From NCBI RefSeq assembly GCF_020400825.1, contig NZ_JAINVH010000010.1:62001-126000 (forward strand): a stretch of DNA of 64,000 bases, given 5' to 3'. The notes beneath the pieces were generated by a model that made no database searches, was not told where the DNA came from, and worked only from the letters and a program-made list of their open reading frames with translations. This stretch comes from Streptomyces sp. HPF1205 (GTDB lineage: Bacteria; Actinomycetota; Actinomycetes; Streptomycetales; Streptomycetaceae). Below, in pieces: positions 50,028 to 60,562 of this stretch (positions are counted from its first letter, which is position 1; the number at the start of each line of letters is the position of its first letter). The translations under genes were made by a program, and so were the position numbers.

Positions 50028-52085
50028 TCAACTGCGCAACCTCTGCACGCGCAGCAGATATTCCTTGCGGTCCAGCGGGTTGTGGTCGGTGCGGGGCCGC
50101 TCGGGCACCGGTCCGCGTACCGCCTCGTAGCGGTCGAAGGCGCTCTCCAGCGCCCCCTCGCCCCGGGTGAGCGTGGGCAGCCGCAGCTCCAGGTCGTGCA
50201 CGCGGGCCGCCGGGATGTCGCCCTCCACGACGTACGAGGCGGGATACGCGGCGGCCCCGCCCTCCGCCACACCGTCCGCCGCGCCCCGCGCGACGCCGTG
50301 CGCCGCCTGCGTGCGCGGCACGGCCCGCAGCCGGGACAGGGCCGGCAGCACCGCGCCGAGCGCGTCGCCCGGCAGCTCCAGCCGGAAGCGGTGCATCGGC
50401 TCGTACACCGCGGTGCCGGCCCGGCGCAGCGCCGTCATCAGCACCAGTGGGGTCAGTGCGCGGAAGTCGCCGGCGGTGCTGGACATGCTCTTGTCGAACA
50501 CCGCGTGGGCGTGGCTCTGCCGCGGGTTGTAGCCGGAGTGGGTCATGGTGACCGCGCAGTCGGTGACCTGCCAGCCGTGCAGTCCCTGGGCGAGGGTCTG
50601 CCGGACGGTCTCCTCGACGGCCGCGAAGAAGGCGAACGGCAGGGCGCCCAGTTCGACCTCGCGCCGGAAGGCCACCCCGCTGCCGGCGGGCGCGGGTTCG
50701 ACCCGCAGCCCGATGGTGGCGAGGAACGGGTTGCCGTCCTTCTCCTTGACCTCAAGTGCCGAGCCGGTGCCGGCCGGCCGCTCGATGTGGAGGGTGGTCG
50801 TCCCGCGGAAGACCACGTCCACCCCGTACTCCTCGGCGAGGGTGGCCTGGAGGACCTCCTTTTGCACCTCGCCGTAGAGCGACACGGCGATCTCGCGGCG
50901 CACCGGGTCCCGCCGGAGGTTGATCAGCGGGTCCTGCTCGGCGAGCTGGACGAGCGCGGCGTGCAGGGCGCCGCGGTCGCGGGAGTGCCGGGCGGTGACG
51001 ACCGTCTCCAGGGTCGGCGGGGCGAAGTGCCGCCGGGTGTCCTGCCCCGCCGGGGCGTGGCCCAGTACGTCGCCGACGCGGACGTCGCCCAGCCCCCACA
51101 GCCTGGCGATGCGCCCGGCGGCGGCCGCGTCCCGGCGTACGTCGGTGCCGTGGTCGAACACGCTGATCGCCGTGACCTTGCCCTCGCCCGCTGCCTCGCC
51201 GTCGCGGTGCAGGGGCAGCCGGTCGCGGGTGCGTACGGTGCCGGAGGCGATCCGGGCGTAGGCGATCTTCTCCCCCGCCGGCCCGCGCTCGATCTTGAAC
51301 ACGGTTCCGCGGACCGGTCCCCCGGCGTCCGGGGCCCGCGCCGGGAGCAGCTCGCGTACCCCCGCGACCAGCGCGTCCACTCCCGCGCCGGTGATGGCCG
51401 AGCCGACGTAGACGGGGTGCACGAGTGCCTGCGCGGTGCGCTCGGCGAGCGCGGCGCGCAGCCGTTCGTACGGGACCGGCGGGCCGTCGGCGACGTAGGC
51501 GGCCAGCAGGGCGTCGTCGTGCTCGGCGAGCACCTCGGTCAGGCGCGACACGTGTGCGGGGTCGGCTGCCGTGTGGGGTACGGACCGGGCCGCGCGGGTG
51601 CCGGGGGCGACGGCCGCGGCCATCGGCACCACGTCGCGGGCGAGCCGGCCGGCGATGTCGCGCAGGGTGCGGGCGGGGTCGGCGCCGTGCCGGTCGATCT
51701 TGTTGACGAAGACGAGGGTGGGGATCCGCAGCCGGCGCAGGGTCCGCATCAGCACCCTGGTCTGCGGCTGCACCCCTTCGACGGCCGAGACCACGAGCAC
51801 GGCGCCGTCGAGCACGCCGAGGACGCGTTCCACCTCGGCGATGAAGTCGGGGTGGCCGGGGGTGTCGACGAGGTTCACGGTGACGCCGTCGACGGCGAAC
51901 GACACGACGGCGGACTTGATGGTGATCCCACGCCGCCGCTCCAGCGCCAGGGAGTCGGTGCGGGTACTGCCGTCGTCGACACTGCCGATCTCGTCGATGA
52001 CTCCGGCGGCGTGGAGCAGCCGCTCCGTCAGGCTGGTCTTACCGGCGTCGACATGCGCCAGGATTCCGAGGTTGAGCGTGTGCAC
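50028..52085 (-). CDS. TetM/OtrA-like ribosomal protection GTPase
   Basis: 685 aa from GTG 52085. EF-G-like: LGILAHVDAGKTSLTERLL (G1), RRRGITI (G2), LVDTPGHPDFIAEVERVL (G3), FVNKIDRHGADP (G4); then domain II (RGTVFKIERGPAGEKIAYARI), domains III-V with QEDPLI-like AEQDPLINLRRD and FRLELPGDALGAVLPAL. Length and the MHTLNLGILAHVDAGKT start match the streptomycete OtrA group, which displaces tetracyclines from the ribosome. An A/G-rich insertion (TQAAHGVARGAADGVAEGGA) sits in domain V. A 36-codon ORF overlaps its start. Confidence 0.92.
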   Translation of the reverse strand: MHTLNLGILAHVDAGKTSLTERLLHAAGVIDEIGSVDDGSTRTDSLALERRRGITIKSAVVSFAVDGVTVNLVDTPGHPDFIAEVERVLGVLDGAVLVVSAVEGVQPQTRVLMRTLRRLRIPTLVFVNKIDRHGADPARTLRDIAGRLARDVVPMAAAVAPGTRAARSVPHTAADPAHVSRLTEVLAEHDDALLAAYVADGPPVPYERLRAALAERTAQALVHPVYVGSAITGAGVDALVAGVRELLPARAPDAGGPVRGTVFKIERGPAGEKIAYARIASGTVRTRDRLPLHRDGEAAGEGKVTAISVFDHGTDVRRDAAAAGRIARLWGLGDVRVGDVLGHAPAGQDTRRHFAPPTLETVVTARHSRDRGALHAALVQLAEQDPLINLRRDPVRREIAVSLYGEVQKEVLQATLAEEYGVDVVFRGTTTLHIERPAGTGSALEVKEKDGNPFLATIGLRVEPAPAGSGVAFRREVELGALPFAFFAAVEETVRQTLAQGLHGWQVTDCAVTMTHSGYNPRQSHAHAVFDKSMSSTAGDFRALTPLVLMTALRRAGTAVYEPMHRFRLELPGDALGAVLPALSRLRAVPRTQAAHGVARGAADGVAEGGAAAYPASYVVEGDIPAARVHDLELRLPTLTRGEGALESAFDRYEAVRGPVPERPRTDHNPLDRKEYLLRVQRLRS

Positions 52086-52149
52086 GAAGTGTCATGTCCT
52101 CTGAGAGACGGGTCATCTTCAGCTGGTTGGACATGAACGCTCCCCGCAT
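52039..52149 (-). CDS. Overlapping upstream ORF of the ribosomal protection gene (36 aa)
   Basis: ATG 52149 is preceded by GGGAG eight bases upstream. The ORF (MRGAFMSNQLKMTRLSEDM… to TAA) passes through the GTG start of the GTPase gene and stops 47 nt inside it, in another frame. The GTPase start itself has a weaker site (AGAGGAC). A ribosome stalled or slowed by tetracycline on this ORF would change access to the GTG, so a regulatory leader is plausible. Not proven to be translated. Confidence 0.4.
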   Translation of the reverse strand: MRGAFMSNQLKMTRLSEDMTLRAHAQPRNPGACRRR

Positions 52150-52233
52150 GATCAACTCCCGGGTCGGTGGCTCGGTACGGGATCACCGCACCACGGCGCC
52201 GGGGCCGACGGCAACGCATTTTCCGCCGTGCGC

Positions 52234-52256
52234 CCCCGCCCCGGGCAGGGGCGGGG
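52234..52256 (-). terminator. Likely terminator of the sdhCAB operon
   Basis: CCCCGCCCC (52234-52242) and GGGGCGGGG (52248-52256) form a 9-bp stem with a 5-nt loop, 13 bp after the sdhB stop; on the minus strand it is followed by a short GGAAAA tract. Confidence 0.6.
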
Positions 52257-52268
52257 CGGGGCACGTGC

Positions 52269-53017
52269 TTACCGGCCGCGCGGGACCTTGCGGTTGGCCC
52301 GCAGCCACTCCTTGTTCATGGACGTGATGGAGGTCAGCGGGATGCCCTTGGGGCAGGCGGTGGCGCACTCGCCGGTCAGGGTGCAGCCGCCGAAGCCCTC
52401 GGCGTCCATCGCCGCGACCATGTCCAGCACCCGGGTCTCGCGCTCCGGCGCGCCCTGCGGGAGGGCGCCGAGGTGGTTGACCTTGGCCGAGGTGAACAGC
52501 ATCGCCGAGCCGTTGGGGCAGGCGGCGACGCAGGCGCCGCAGCCGATGCACTCGGCGTGCTCGAAGGCGAGGTCGGCGGCGGGCTTGGGTACGGGGGTGG
52601 CGTGCGCCTCGGGCGCGGAGCCGGTGGGCGCGGTGATGTAGCCGCCGGCCTGGATGATCCGGTCGAAGGCCGACCGGTCCACCACCAGGTCGCGGACGAC
52701 GGGGAAGGCCGCGGCCCGCCAGGGCTCGATGTCGACGGTGTCGCCGTCCTGGAAGGACCGCATGTGCAGCTGGCAGGTGGTGGTGCGCTCGGGGCCGTGC
52801 GCGTCGCCGTTGATGACCATGCTGCACGCGCCGCAGATGCCCTCGCGGCAGTCGTGGTCGAAGGCGACGGGTTCCCCGCCCTCCGCGGTGAGCCGCTCGT
52901 TGAGGGTGTCGAGCATTTCGAGGAAGGACATGTCCGGTGAGACGCCGTCGACCTCGTAGGTGACCATCGCGCCGGGCGCGTCGGCGTTCTTCTGGCGCCA
53001 GACGCGCAGGGTGAGCT

Positions 53018-53021
<4 letters not shown>
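52269..53021 (-). CDS. sdhB: Succinate dehydrogenase iron-sulfur subunit
   Basis: 250 aa. N-terminal 2Fe-2S ferredoxin domain: [22 protein letters not shown] with TTCQLH; C-terminal 8Fe ferredoxin: [18 protein letters not shown] and [17 protein letters not shown] carrying the 4Fe-4S and 3Fe-4S clusters. Passes electrons from SdhA FAD to the membrane quinone site. ATG overlaps the sdhA stop by 4 nt. Belongs to the Gram-positive/B-type SQR group. TAA stop. Confidence 0.95.
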
Positions 53022-54967
<1,946 letters not shown>

Positions 54968-54970
54968 GGG

Positions 54971-55678
54971 TCAGCTCACGATTCCGGTCATGACGCCGAC
55001 GGGCACGGCGACGAAGCCGGCCGTCAGCACCAGGGCGAGGGCATTGGCGGTGGTCTTGAGGACCCGGTCGCGGGTGCGGCTTCCCGCGCCGAGGGTCTGG
55101 GCGGCGCTCCAGAAGCCGTGCCTGATGTGCAGCCCGAGGGCCAGCACCGCCACGATGTAGATCACGTCGCCGTACCAGGTGGAGAAGGTGTCCACCACGT
55201 TCTGGTACGGGTGGCCCGGCTGGAAACCGCCGGAGTGCACGGTCCCGGTCGTCAGGTCCAGCAGGTGCCACACGACGAACAGGCCGAGGATCACCCCGCC
55301 CCAGCGCATGGTCCGGGTGGCGTAGCTGGTGCGGGCCTTGCGGTGGACGTAGCCGACCGGGCGCGCGCGCAGGTCGCGGCGGCTGAGCTGGTACGCGCAC
55401 ACCGCGTGCGCGACGACCGAGACGGCCAGCACGACGCGGATGATCCACAGCGCCCACGTGTGGTGCAGGAAGGGCTCGCCGAGGGTGCGCAGCCAGTGGG
55501 CGTACCCGTTGAACTGGCCGGCCCCGAAGAAGATCTTGAGGTTGCCGATCATGTGGGCGAGCAGGTAGAGCACCATGATCAGGCCACTGACGGCCATGAT
55601 CGTCTTCTTGCCCACGGTCGAGTCCCACAGCGTCCGCGCGGCGGACGGCCGGCGATCCGTCTGAGTTGCCAGTGCCAT
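54971..55678 (-). CDS. sdhC: Succinate dehydrogenase cytochrome b subunit
   Basis: 235 aa from ATG 55678 ([12 protein letters not shown]); the frame is open 13 codons further. Five membrane helices with histidines for two haems: [70 protein letters not shown] single large cytochrome b replaces separate SdhC and SdhD, as in dihaem B-type SQR/QFR. No clear ribosome site upstream, so a leaderless or very short leader mRNA is possible. Confidence 0.93.
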   Translation of the reverse strand: MALATQTDRRPSAARTLWDSTVGKKTIMAVSGLIMVLYLLAHMIGNLKIFFGAGQFNGYAHWLRTLGEPFLHHTWALWIIRVVLAVSVVAHAVCAYQLSRRDLRARPVGYVHRKARTSYATRTMRWGGVILGLFVVWHLLDLTTGTVHSGGFQPGHPYQNVVDTFSTWYGDVIYIVAVLALGLHIRHGFWSAAQTLGAGSRTRDRVLKTTANALALVLTAGFVAVPVGVMTGIVS

Positions 55679-55738
55679 GGCACCAGACGTTAGGGGCGCA
55701 CATGACCAGTGGTCCAAGACATGGTTCGGCTCATGTCA

Positions 55739-55753
55739 ATAGGCGCTACCTAT
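55739..55753. promoter_or_regulatory. LysR-type dyad in the sdhC-lysR divergent region
   Basis: ATAGG-CGCTA-CCTAT is a perfect 5-bp dyad with T-N11-A form and also reads ATAG-N7-CTAT. It lies 22 bp upstream of the LysR start and 60 bp upstream of sdhC, the usual place for a LysR autoregulatory and activation site. Confidence 0.65.
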
Positions 55754-55775
55754 GGACTGCGCTTAAGCTGTGCGC

Positions 55776-56738
55776 GTGCAGCTCCAACAGCTCGCCTACT
55801 TCGTGGCCGTCGCGGACACCCGGCACTTCACCCGCGCCGCGGAGCAGGTACATGTCTCGCAGCCCTCGCTGTCCCAGCAGATCAAGGCGCTGGAGCGGGA
55901 ACTGGGCGCGCAGCTGTTCAGTCGGGCGCGCGGCCACATCACGCTGACCGACGCGGGCGAGGCGCTGCTGCCGCTGGCCCGGCGGATCCTCGCGGACGCC
56001 GACACCGCCCGGCAGGAGGTGCAGGAGCTGGCGCAGCTGCGGCGCGGCCGGGTGCGGCTGGGCGCGACCCCGAGCCTGTGCACCGGCCTGCTGCCCGACG
56101 TGCTGCGCGCCTTTCACGACCGCCATCCGGGCATCGCGCTGCTGATCGAGGAGGGGGGCTCGCACGACCTGGTACGGGAACTGGCCCGCGGCGCGCTGGA
56201 CCTGGCGCTGGTGGTGCTGCCGCTGCCCAGCCCGTCCCCCGCCCTCACCACGGTCGAGCTGTTCCAGGAGGACCTGGTGGTCGTCTCCTCCGCGCGGGCG
56301 CCGGCGCCGCGGTCGCCGCTGCGGGTGGCCGACCTGGAAGGACTGCCGATGGTGATGTTCCGGCACGGCTACGACCTGCGGGACCTGACGCTGGCGGCCT
56401 GCCGGGCGGCGGGCTTCGAACCGTACCTGACCGTCGAGGGCGGCGAGATGGACGCGGTGCTCGGCTTCGTGCGGGCGGGGCTGGGCCTGGGGGTGGTGCC
56501 GGCCACGGTTGCCGCCCGCACCGGTCCCGAGCTGCGCGTGACCCCCCTGGCCCGGCCGGGTCTGCGCCGCACCGTCGCCCTGGCCCACCGCAGCGATGTC
56601 GCCCCGCCCCGCGCCGCCCGCGTCATGCAGGAGGTCATCCAGTCGGCGGCCCGCCGCGCCCTCACGGCGAACGGCCCGCGGCCCCCGGCGACCGCGGACC
56701 AGGCGGACCCCGCTGACCCGGCGCCGGCGGCGGACTGA
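55776..56738 (+). CDS. LysR-family transcriptional regulator
   Basis: 320 aa from GTG 55776 (second-residue pattern QLQQLAYFVAVADT is the family norm); a GTG two codons upstream also exists. HTH: HFTRAAEQVHVSQPSLSQQIKALERELGAQLFSR. Effector domain about 90-295: VRLGATPSLCTGLLPDVLRAFHDRHPGI, LDLALVVLP, LGLGVVPATVA. Disordered A/D/P tail. Divergent from sdhCAB, which it probably controls. The two peroxide-sensing cysteines of OxyR are not both present. Confidence 0.9.
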   Translation: MQLQQLAYFVAVADTRHFTRAAEQVHVSQPSLSQQIKALERELGAQLFSRARGHITLTDAGEALLPLARRILADADTARQEVQELAQLRRGRVRLGATPSLCTGLLPDVLRAFHDRHPGIALLIEEGGSHDLVRELARGALDLALVVLPLPSPSPALTTVELFQEDLVVVSSARAPAPRSPLRVADLEGLPMVMFRHGYDLRDLTLAACRAAGFEPYLTVEGGEMDAVLGFVRAGLGLGVVPATVAARTGPELRVTPLARPGLRRTVALAHRSDVAPPRAARVMQEVIQSAARRALTANGPRPPATADQADPADPAPAAD

Positions 56739-56765
56739 GCCCGCCCGCGGCGCCGAGCGGCCCGG

Positions 56766-57233
56766 TCACAGCGCCACGGGCGCCTTGGTGCGCGGGCCGC
56801 CTGCCGAACCGGTGTTGCTGGTGCCGGCCGGTTCCAGCAGCAGGATCGCCGTCTCCTCCTCGGCCAGCGGGCAGTGCTCGACGCCCTTGGGCACCACGTA
56901 CATCTCGCCCGGCCCGAGGACGACGTCGCCGTCCCTGAGCTGGATGGTCAGGCGGCCGCTGACCACGAGGAAGAACTCGTCGGTGTCGTCGTGCCGGTGC
57001 CAGACGAACTCGCCGTGCACCTTGGCGACCTTGACCTCGTAGTCGTTGACGGTGGCTACGGTGCGCTGCGCCCACAGCTCGCTGAACTGCGCGAGCTTGC
57101 CGGCGATGCTGACGGCCTTGCGGGCGGTCCCGGGTTCGGGGGCGGTCCCGGGGGCGTTCTCGGGCCCGGTTACGGGCGCGGTCTCGCGGGCGGGCTCGGT
57201 GACGGCGGGAGCTGCGGGAGCTGTGTCGGTCAT
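56766..57233 (-). CDS. Cupin-domain protein
   Basis: 155 aa. Residues 1-38 are an A/P/T-rich extension with repeated TAP/PEN-type units. Cupin barrel: VHGEFVWHRHDDTDEFFLVVSGRLTIQL (motif 1, metal ligands HxH and Glu), LGPGEMYVVPKGVEHCPLAEEETAILLLEP (motif 2 with His). Probably a metal-binding small-molecule isomerase, oxygenase or sensor of the mannose-6-P-isomerase-like group. Divergent from an AraC-type regulator, 49 bp between starts, so likely under its control. Confidence 0.87.
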   Translation of the reverse strand: MTDTAPAAPAVTEPARETAPVTGPENAPGTAPEPGTARKAVSIAGKLAQFSELWAQRTVATVNDYEVKVAKVHGEFVWHRHDDTDEFFLVVSGRLTIQLRDGDVVLGPGEMYVVPKGVEHCPLAEEETAILLLEPAGTSNTGSAGGPRTKAPVAL

Positions 57234-57282
57234 GGCACGAGCATCGCGCGGCCGGCGCGGGCCGGTCTTGTACATTTCTGAC

Positions 57283-58122
57283 GTGAGGGGATCGCGGACC
57301 GGAACCGAGGTCCGCGCCTGGCGGCCGGCCGTGGCGGGGATCACCGAGGTCCTGCACGCCCACTTCACCGACCACGCGTACCCGGTGCACACCCACGACA
57401 CCTGGGACCTGATGCTCCTGGACGACGGCGCGGTCGACTTCGCGCTCGACCGGCGCAGGCACGGCGCATGGGACGCGAGCCGGGTGGTGCTGCTGCCGCC
57501 CGGCGTGCCGCACGACGGCCGCACCGTCGACCCGACCGGCTTCCGCAAGCGCGTGCTGTACCTGGACACGGACGTGCTGCCCGAGCGGCTGGCCGGGCAC
57601 GCGGTGGACGTGCCGGTGCTGGGCGACCCGCTGCTGCGCCGCCGGGTGCACCGGCTGCACGCCGCGCTGCGCGACGACACCGAGGTGTTCGAGGCGCAGT
57701 CGCGGCTGGCCTTCGTACGCGAGCGGCTGCTGCACCACCTCGGCGCGAGAACCTCCGTCGGCGGGCCGGCGCCGGCCCGCCCGGCCACCGGCCGCGAGGC
57801 CGACCGGCTGGCGGCGAGGCTGCGCGAACTGCTGGACGCCCGGCTGACCACCGGGCTCACCCTGAACGAGGCGACCGCGCTGCTGCACGCCCACCCGACC
57901 CACCTGATCCGCTGCTTCACCCGTGCCTACGGGCTGCCGCCGCACACGTACCTCACCGGCAGGCGCATCGACCTGGCCCGCCGGCTGCTGCTGGCCGGGC
58001 AGCGGCCGGCGCAGGTGGCCACGGCGGTCGGCTTCTACGACCAGGCACACCTGAACCGGCACTTCACCCGTCACATGGGCGTCCCGCCGGCGCGTTACGG
58101 CCGCGGGCGGCGCCGCGGCTGA
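57283..58122 (+). CDS. AraC-family transcriptional regulator
   Basis: 279 aa from GTG 57283. N-terminal AraC cupin: LHAHFTDHAYPVHTHDTWDLMLLDDGAVDFAL, VVLLPPGVPHDGRTVDPTGF. C-terminal double HTH: LTLNEATALLHAHPTHLIRCFTRAYGLPPHTYLTGRRIDLARRLLLAG, PAQVATAVGFYDQAHLNRHFTRHMGVPPARY, the family signature. Likely activates or represses the divergent cupin gene. Leader is short; TACATT at 57271-57276 could be its -10. Confidence 0.92.
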   Translation: MRGSRTGTEVRAWRPAVAGITEVLHAHFTDHAYPVHTHDTWDLMLLDDGAVDFALDRRRHGAWDASRVVLLPPGVPHDGRTVDPTGFRKRVLYLDTDVLPERLAGHAVDVPVLGDPLLRRRVHRLHAALRDDTEVFEAQSRLAFVRERLLHHLGARTSVGGPAPARPATGREADRLAARLRELLDARLTTGLTLNEATALLHAHPTHLIRCFTRAYGLPPHTYLTGRRIDLARRLLLAGQRPAQVATAVGFYDQAHLNRHFTRHMGVPPARYGRGRRRG

Positions 58123-58173
58123 CACCGCGGCGCCGCCTCCCGACGGCTTCACCCACCCCGAGGCGGGCCCGGT

Positions 58174-60231
58174 TCAGCCGGTGGCGATCGCCGGGTCGCT
58201 GACGCCCGGACGGCCGTTCTCCACGTGCCCGGCGAGCCTGCGCAGGAACACCGGGTCGTGGGTCGACACCACCGTCAGGTCGTACCAGCGGTGGCCGGCG
58301 CCGGATTCCACCCACTGCGTCACGCGGCGGCCCGCGCGCACGACATGGGTCTGCCGCCGGCCGTCGTAGGCGTTGGTGACGGTGAGGCGCACGTCCGTGG
58401 TGCCGGCGTTGGCCAGGGTCAGCTCGACCCGGCCGGAGGCCGCGTCGTGGCGGGCCGTCACCTCGGGCCCGGCCTGCGCCGTGGAACCCTTGAAGGCGCG
58501 CAGGAAGCCGGCCGGGCCGTGGGCGATGAGGTCGTACCGGCCCCCGGTGGCGGCGGTGTCCCACTGGCCTGTGACCTTCTTGCCCGCCTCGGCGGTATAG
58601 GTCCAGGGGCCGTCGGCGCGGTCGGCGGAGGTGACGTGGAAGCAGGCGCCCGCGGCGACCCCGCCGCCGAAGGTGAGGGTGATCCGGCCGGACGACCGGC
58701 TCACCGAGGAGTCCACGAGGGGCGCGTACGGCAGCGGGCGCGCGGGTCGGTGGCCCTTCTCCTGCACCGGCAGCGCGGGGTTGGCGGGCGGCACGGGGAC
58801 GTAGGAGTCGTGCCGCTGGTTGTCGGTGGGCCGGTAGCCGTCGGTGCGGGGCAGCCCGGGCGGCGCGGTGCGGGTGAGGCCGAAGTCGAAGGCCGAGGTG
58901 AGGTCGCCGCACACGGCCCGGCGCCAGGGCGAGATGTTGGGCTCGCGCACGCCGAACCGGCGTTCCATGAAGCGGATGATCGACGTGTGGTCGAACACCT
59001 CGGAGTCGACCCAGCCGCCGGTGCTCCACGGGGAGACCACGAGCATCGGCACCCGCTGGCCGAGCCCGTAGGGGCCGGGCCGGTACACGCTGTCGCCGCC
59101 GAAGACCTCGCCCTCGGTGCTCACGGTGGACGCGCCGCGGCCGGGGCCGGGGGGCGCGAACGGCGGCACGACGTGGTCGAAGTAGCCGTCGTTCTCGTCG
59201 TAGGTGATGAACAGGGCCGTCCTGCTCCACACCTGCGGGTCGGAGGTGAGCGCGTCCAGCACCTGGGAGACGTACCAGGCGCCGTAGTTCGCGGGCCAGT
59301 TGGGGTGCTCGGAGAACGCCTCGGGGGCGGCGATCCAGGAGACCTGCGGCAGCCGGCCGGCCCGGACGTCGGCGCGCAGCACGTCGAAGAGGCCGTCGCC
59401 CGCGGCGGCGTTCGTGCCGGTGCGGGCCTTGTCGTAGAGCGGGTCGCCGGGCCGCGCGGTGCGGTAGTTGTCGAAGTACAGCAGTGAGTTGTCGCCGTAG
59501 TTGCCGCGGTAGGCGTCCTCGATCCAGCCCCAGGAGTGCGGGCCGTCGAGGCCGTCGCCGATGTCCTGGTAGACCTTCCAGGACACCCCGGCCTTCTCCA
59601 GGCGCTCGGGATAGGTGGTCCAGTCGTAGCCGAGTTCGCTGTTGTCCAGGACCGGGCCGCCGCCCTTGCCGTCGTTGCCCGTCCAACCGGTCCACATGTA
59701 GTACCTGTTGGGGTCGGTGCCGCCGATGAACGAGCAGTGGTAGGCGTCGCAGACGGTGAACGCGTCCGCCAGGGCGTAGTGGAACGGGATGTCGTCCCGG
59801 GTCAGGTAGGCCATGGTGCCGGCGCCCTTGGCGGGGATCCACTGGTCGTACTTGCCGTCGTTGAACGCCTTGTGGCTGCCCGTCCACTCGTGGTTGAGGC
59901 CCTCGATGAACTGCATGCCCAGGTCGTCGGCCTGCGGGTGGTACGGCAGCACGTCCTTGGCGCCGTCGCTCTGGTGCCAGACGGACTTGCCGTTCGGCAG
60001 CCGGACGGGACGCGGGTCGCCGAAGCCGCGCACTCCGCGCAGCGAGCCGAAGTAGTGGTCGAAGGAGCGGTTCTCCTGCATCAGGACGACGATGTGCTCG
60101 ACGTCCTGGAGGGTGCCGGTGCGGCGGGCCGCCGGGATCGCGGCGGCGCGGGTGATGCTGCCGGACAGGGCGGTGAAGCCCGCGGTGGCGCCCGCGATCC
60201 GCAGGAACCGCCGCCGGTTGAGTTCGGACAT
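58174..60231 (-). CDS. Tat-exported phosphocholine-type phospholipase C
   Basis: 685 aa. Tat signal LNRRRFLRIAGATAGFTAL. Catalytic phosphoesterase domain about 45-480: HIVVLMQENRSFDHYFGSLRGVRGFGDPRP (metal-binding E and nucleophile region), GLNHEWTGSH, IGGTDPNRYYMWTG, FITYDENDGYFDHVVPP. Two C-terminal DUF756 beta domains (about 510-590 and 600-670) as in PlcN/PlcH. Hydrolyses phosphatidylcholine-type lipids outside the cell, feeding phosphate scavenging. Divergent from a phosphatase gene. Confidence 0.93.
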   Translation of the reverse strand: MSELNRRRFLRIAGATAGFTALSGSITRAAAIPAARRTGTLQDVEHIVVLMQENRSFDHYFGSLRGVRGFGDPRPVRLPNGKSVWHQSDGAKDVLPYHPQADDLGMQFIEGLNHEWTGSHKAFNDGKYDQWIPAKGAGTMAYLTRDDIPFHYALADAFTVCDAYHCSFIGGTDPNRYYMWTGWTGNDGKGGGPVLDNSELGYDWTTYPERLEKAGVSWKVYQDIGDGLDGPHSWGWIEDAYRGNYGDNSLLYFDNYRTARPGDPLYDKARTGTNAAAGDGLFDVLRADVRAGRLPQVSWIAAPEAFSEHPNWPANYGAWYVSQVLDALTSDPQVWSRTALFITYDENDGYFDHVVPPFAPPGPGRGASTVSTEGEVFGGDSVYRPGPYGLGQRVPMLVVSPWSTGGWVDSEVFDHTSIIRFMERRFGVREPNISPWRRAVCGDLTSAFDFGLTRTAPPGLPRTDGYRPTDNQRHDSYVPVPPANPALPVQEKGHRPARPLPYAPLVDSSVSRSSGRITLTFGGGVAAGACFHVTSADRADGPWTYTAEAGKKVTGQWDTAATGGRYDLIAHGPAGFLRAFKGSTAQAGPEVTARHDAASGRVELTLANAGTTDVRLTVTNAYDGRRQTHVVRAGRRVTQWVESGAGHRWYDLTVVSTHDPVFLRRLAGHVENGRPGVSDPAIATG

Positions 60232-60562
60232 GTCTGACCTGGACCTCTTCGGCTCGGGGAAAGTGGGGAGGGCGGTCCCAAGAGCAGCGACAGCGGGCGA
60301 CGGCACCGTATCGCCCGGGTGGCGCCGCGCGGTACGGGTCGCGAACAGCCCGCGTGCGCGCGGCGCGCCGCGGCGGGCGGTGCGGGTGGGACGCGAGTGC
60401 CCGGCCGTCCGGTACGTCACCGGTCGCGCGTTCGCACGGTCACATCGCGTTCCGACGTCGCCCGGCAAGGCGCCGTTCAACCGGGCGTCGCCGGCGGGCG
60501 GGAGTCTTCACGCGGTCCCACGACCGGTACGCCCTTCACCGCCCTTGCACCAGGGAGTAACG
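60232..60562. other. Divergent regulatory region of the phospholipase C and phosphatase genes
   Basis: 331 bp with no gene. Contains a candidate PHO box at 60438-60459 and must hold two promoters. Around 60240-60330 the sequence is moderately GC-rich without clear -35/-10 elements. Confidence 0.5.
60438..60459 (+). promoter_or_regulatory. Candidate PhoP (PHO) box
   Basis: Two successive 11-mers GGTCACATCGC and GTTCCGACGTC resemble the streptomycete PhoP direct-repeat unit (GTTCACCC-like). The first fits well, the second only at GTTC and ends. The flanking genes encode phosphate-releasing secreted enzymes, which are typical PhoP targets. Confidence 0.3.

Noticed and set aside
55776..56738. 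OxyR identity for the LysR regulator
   Set aside because: The operator core looks OxyR-like, but the protein lacks the second redox cysteine, and no catalase or ahpC gene is adjacent.
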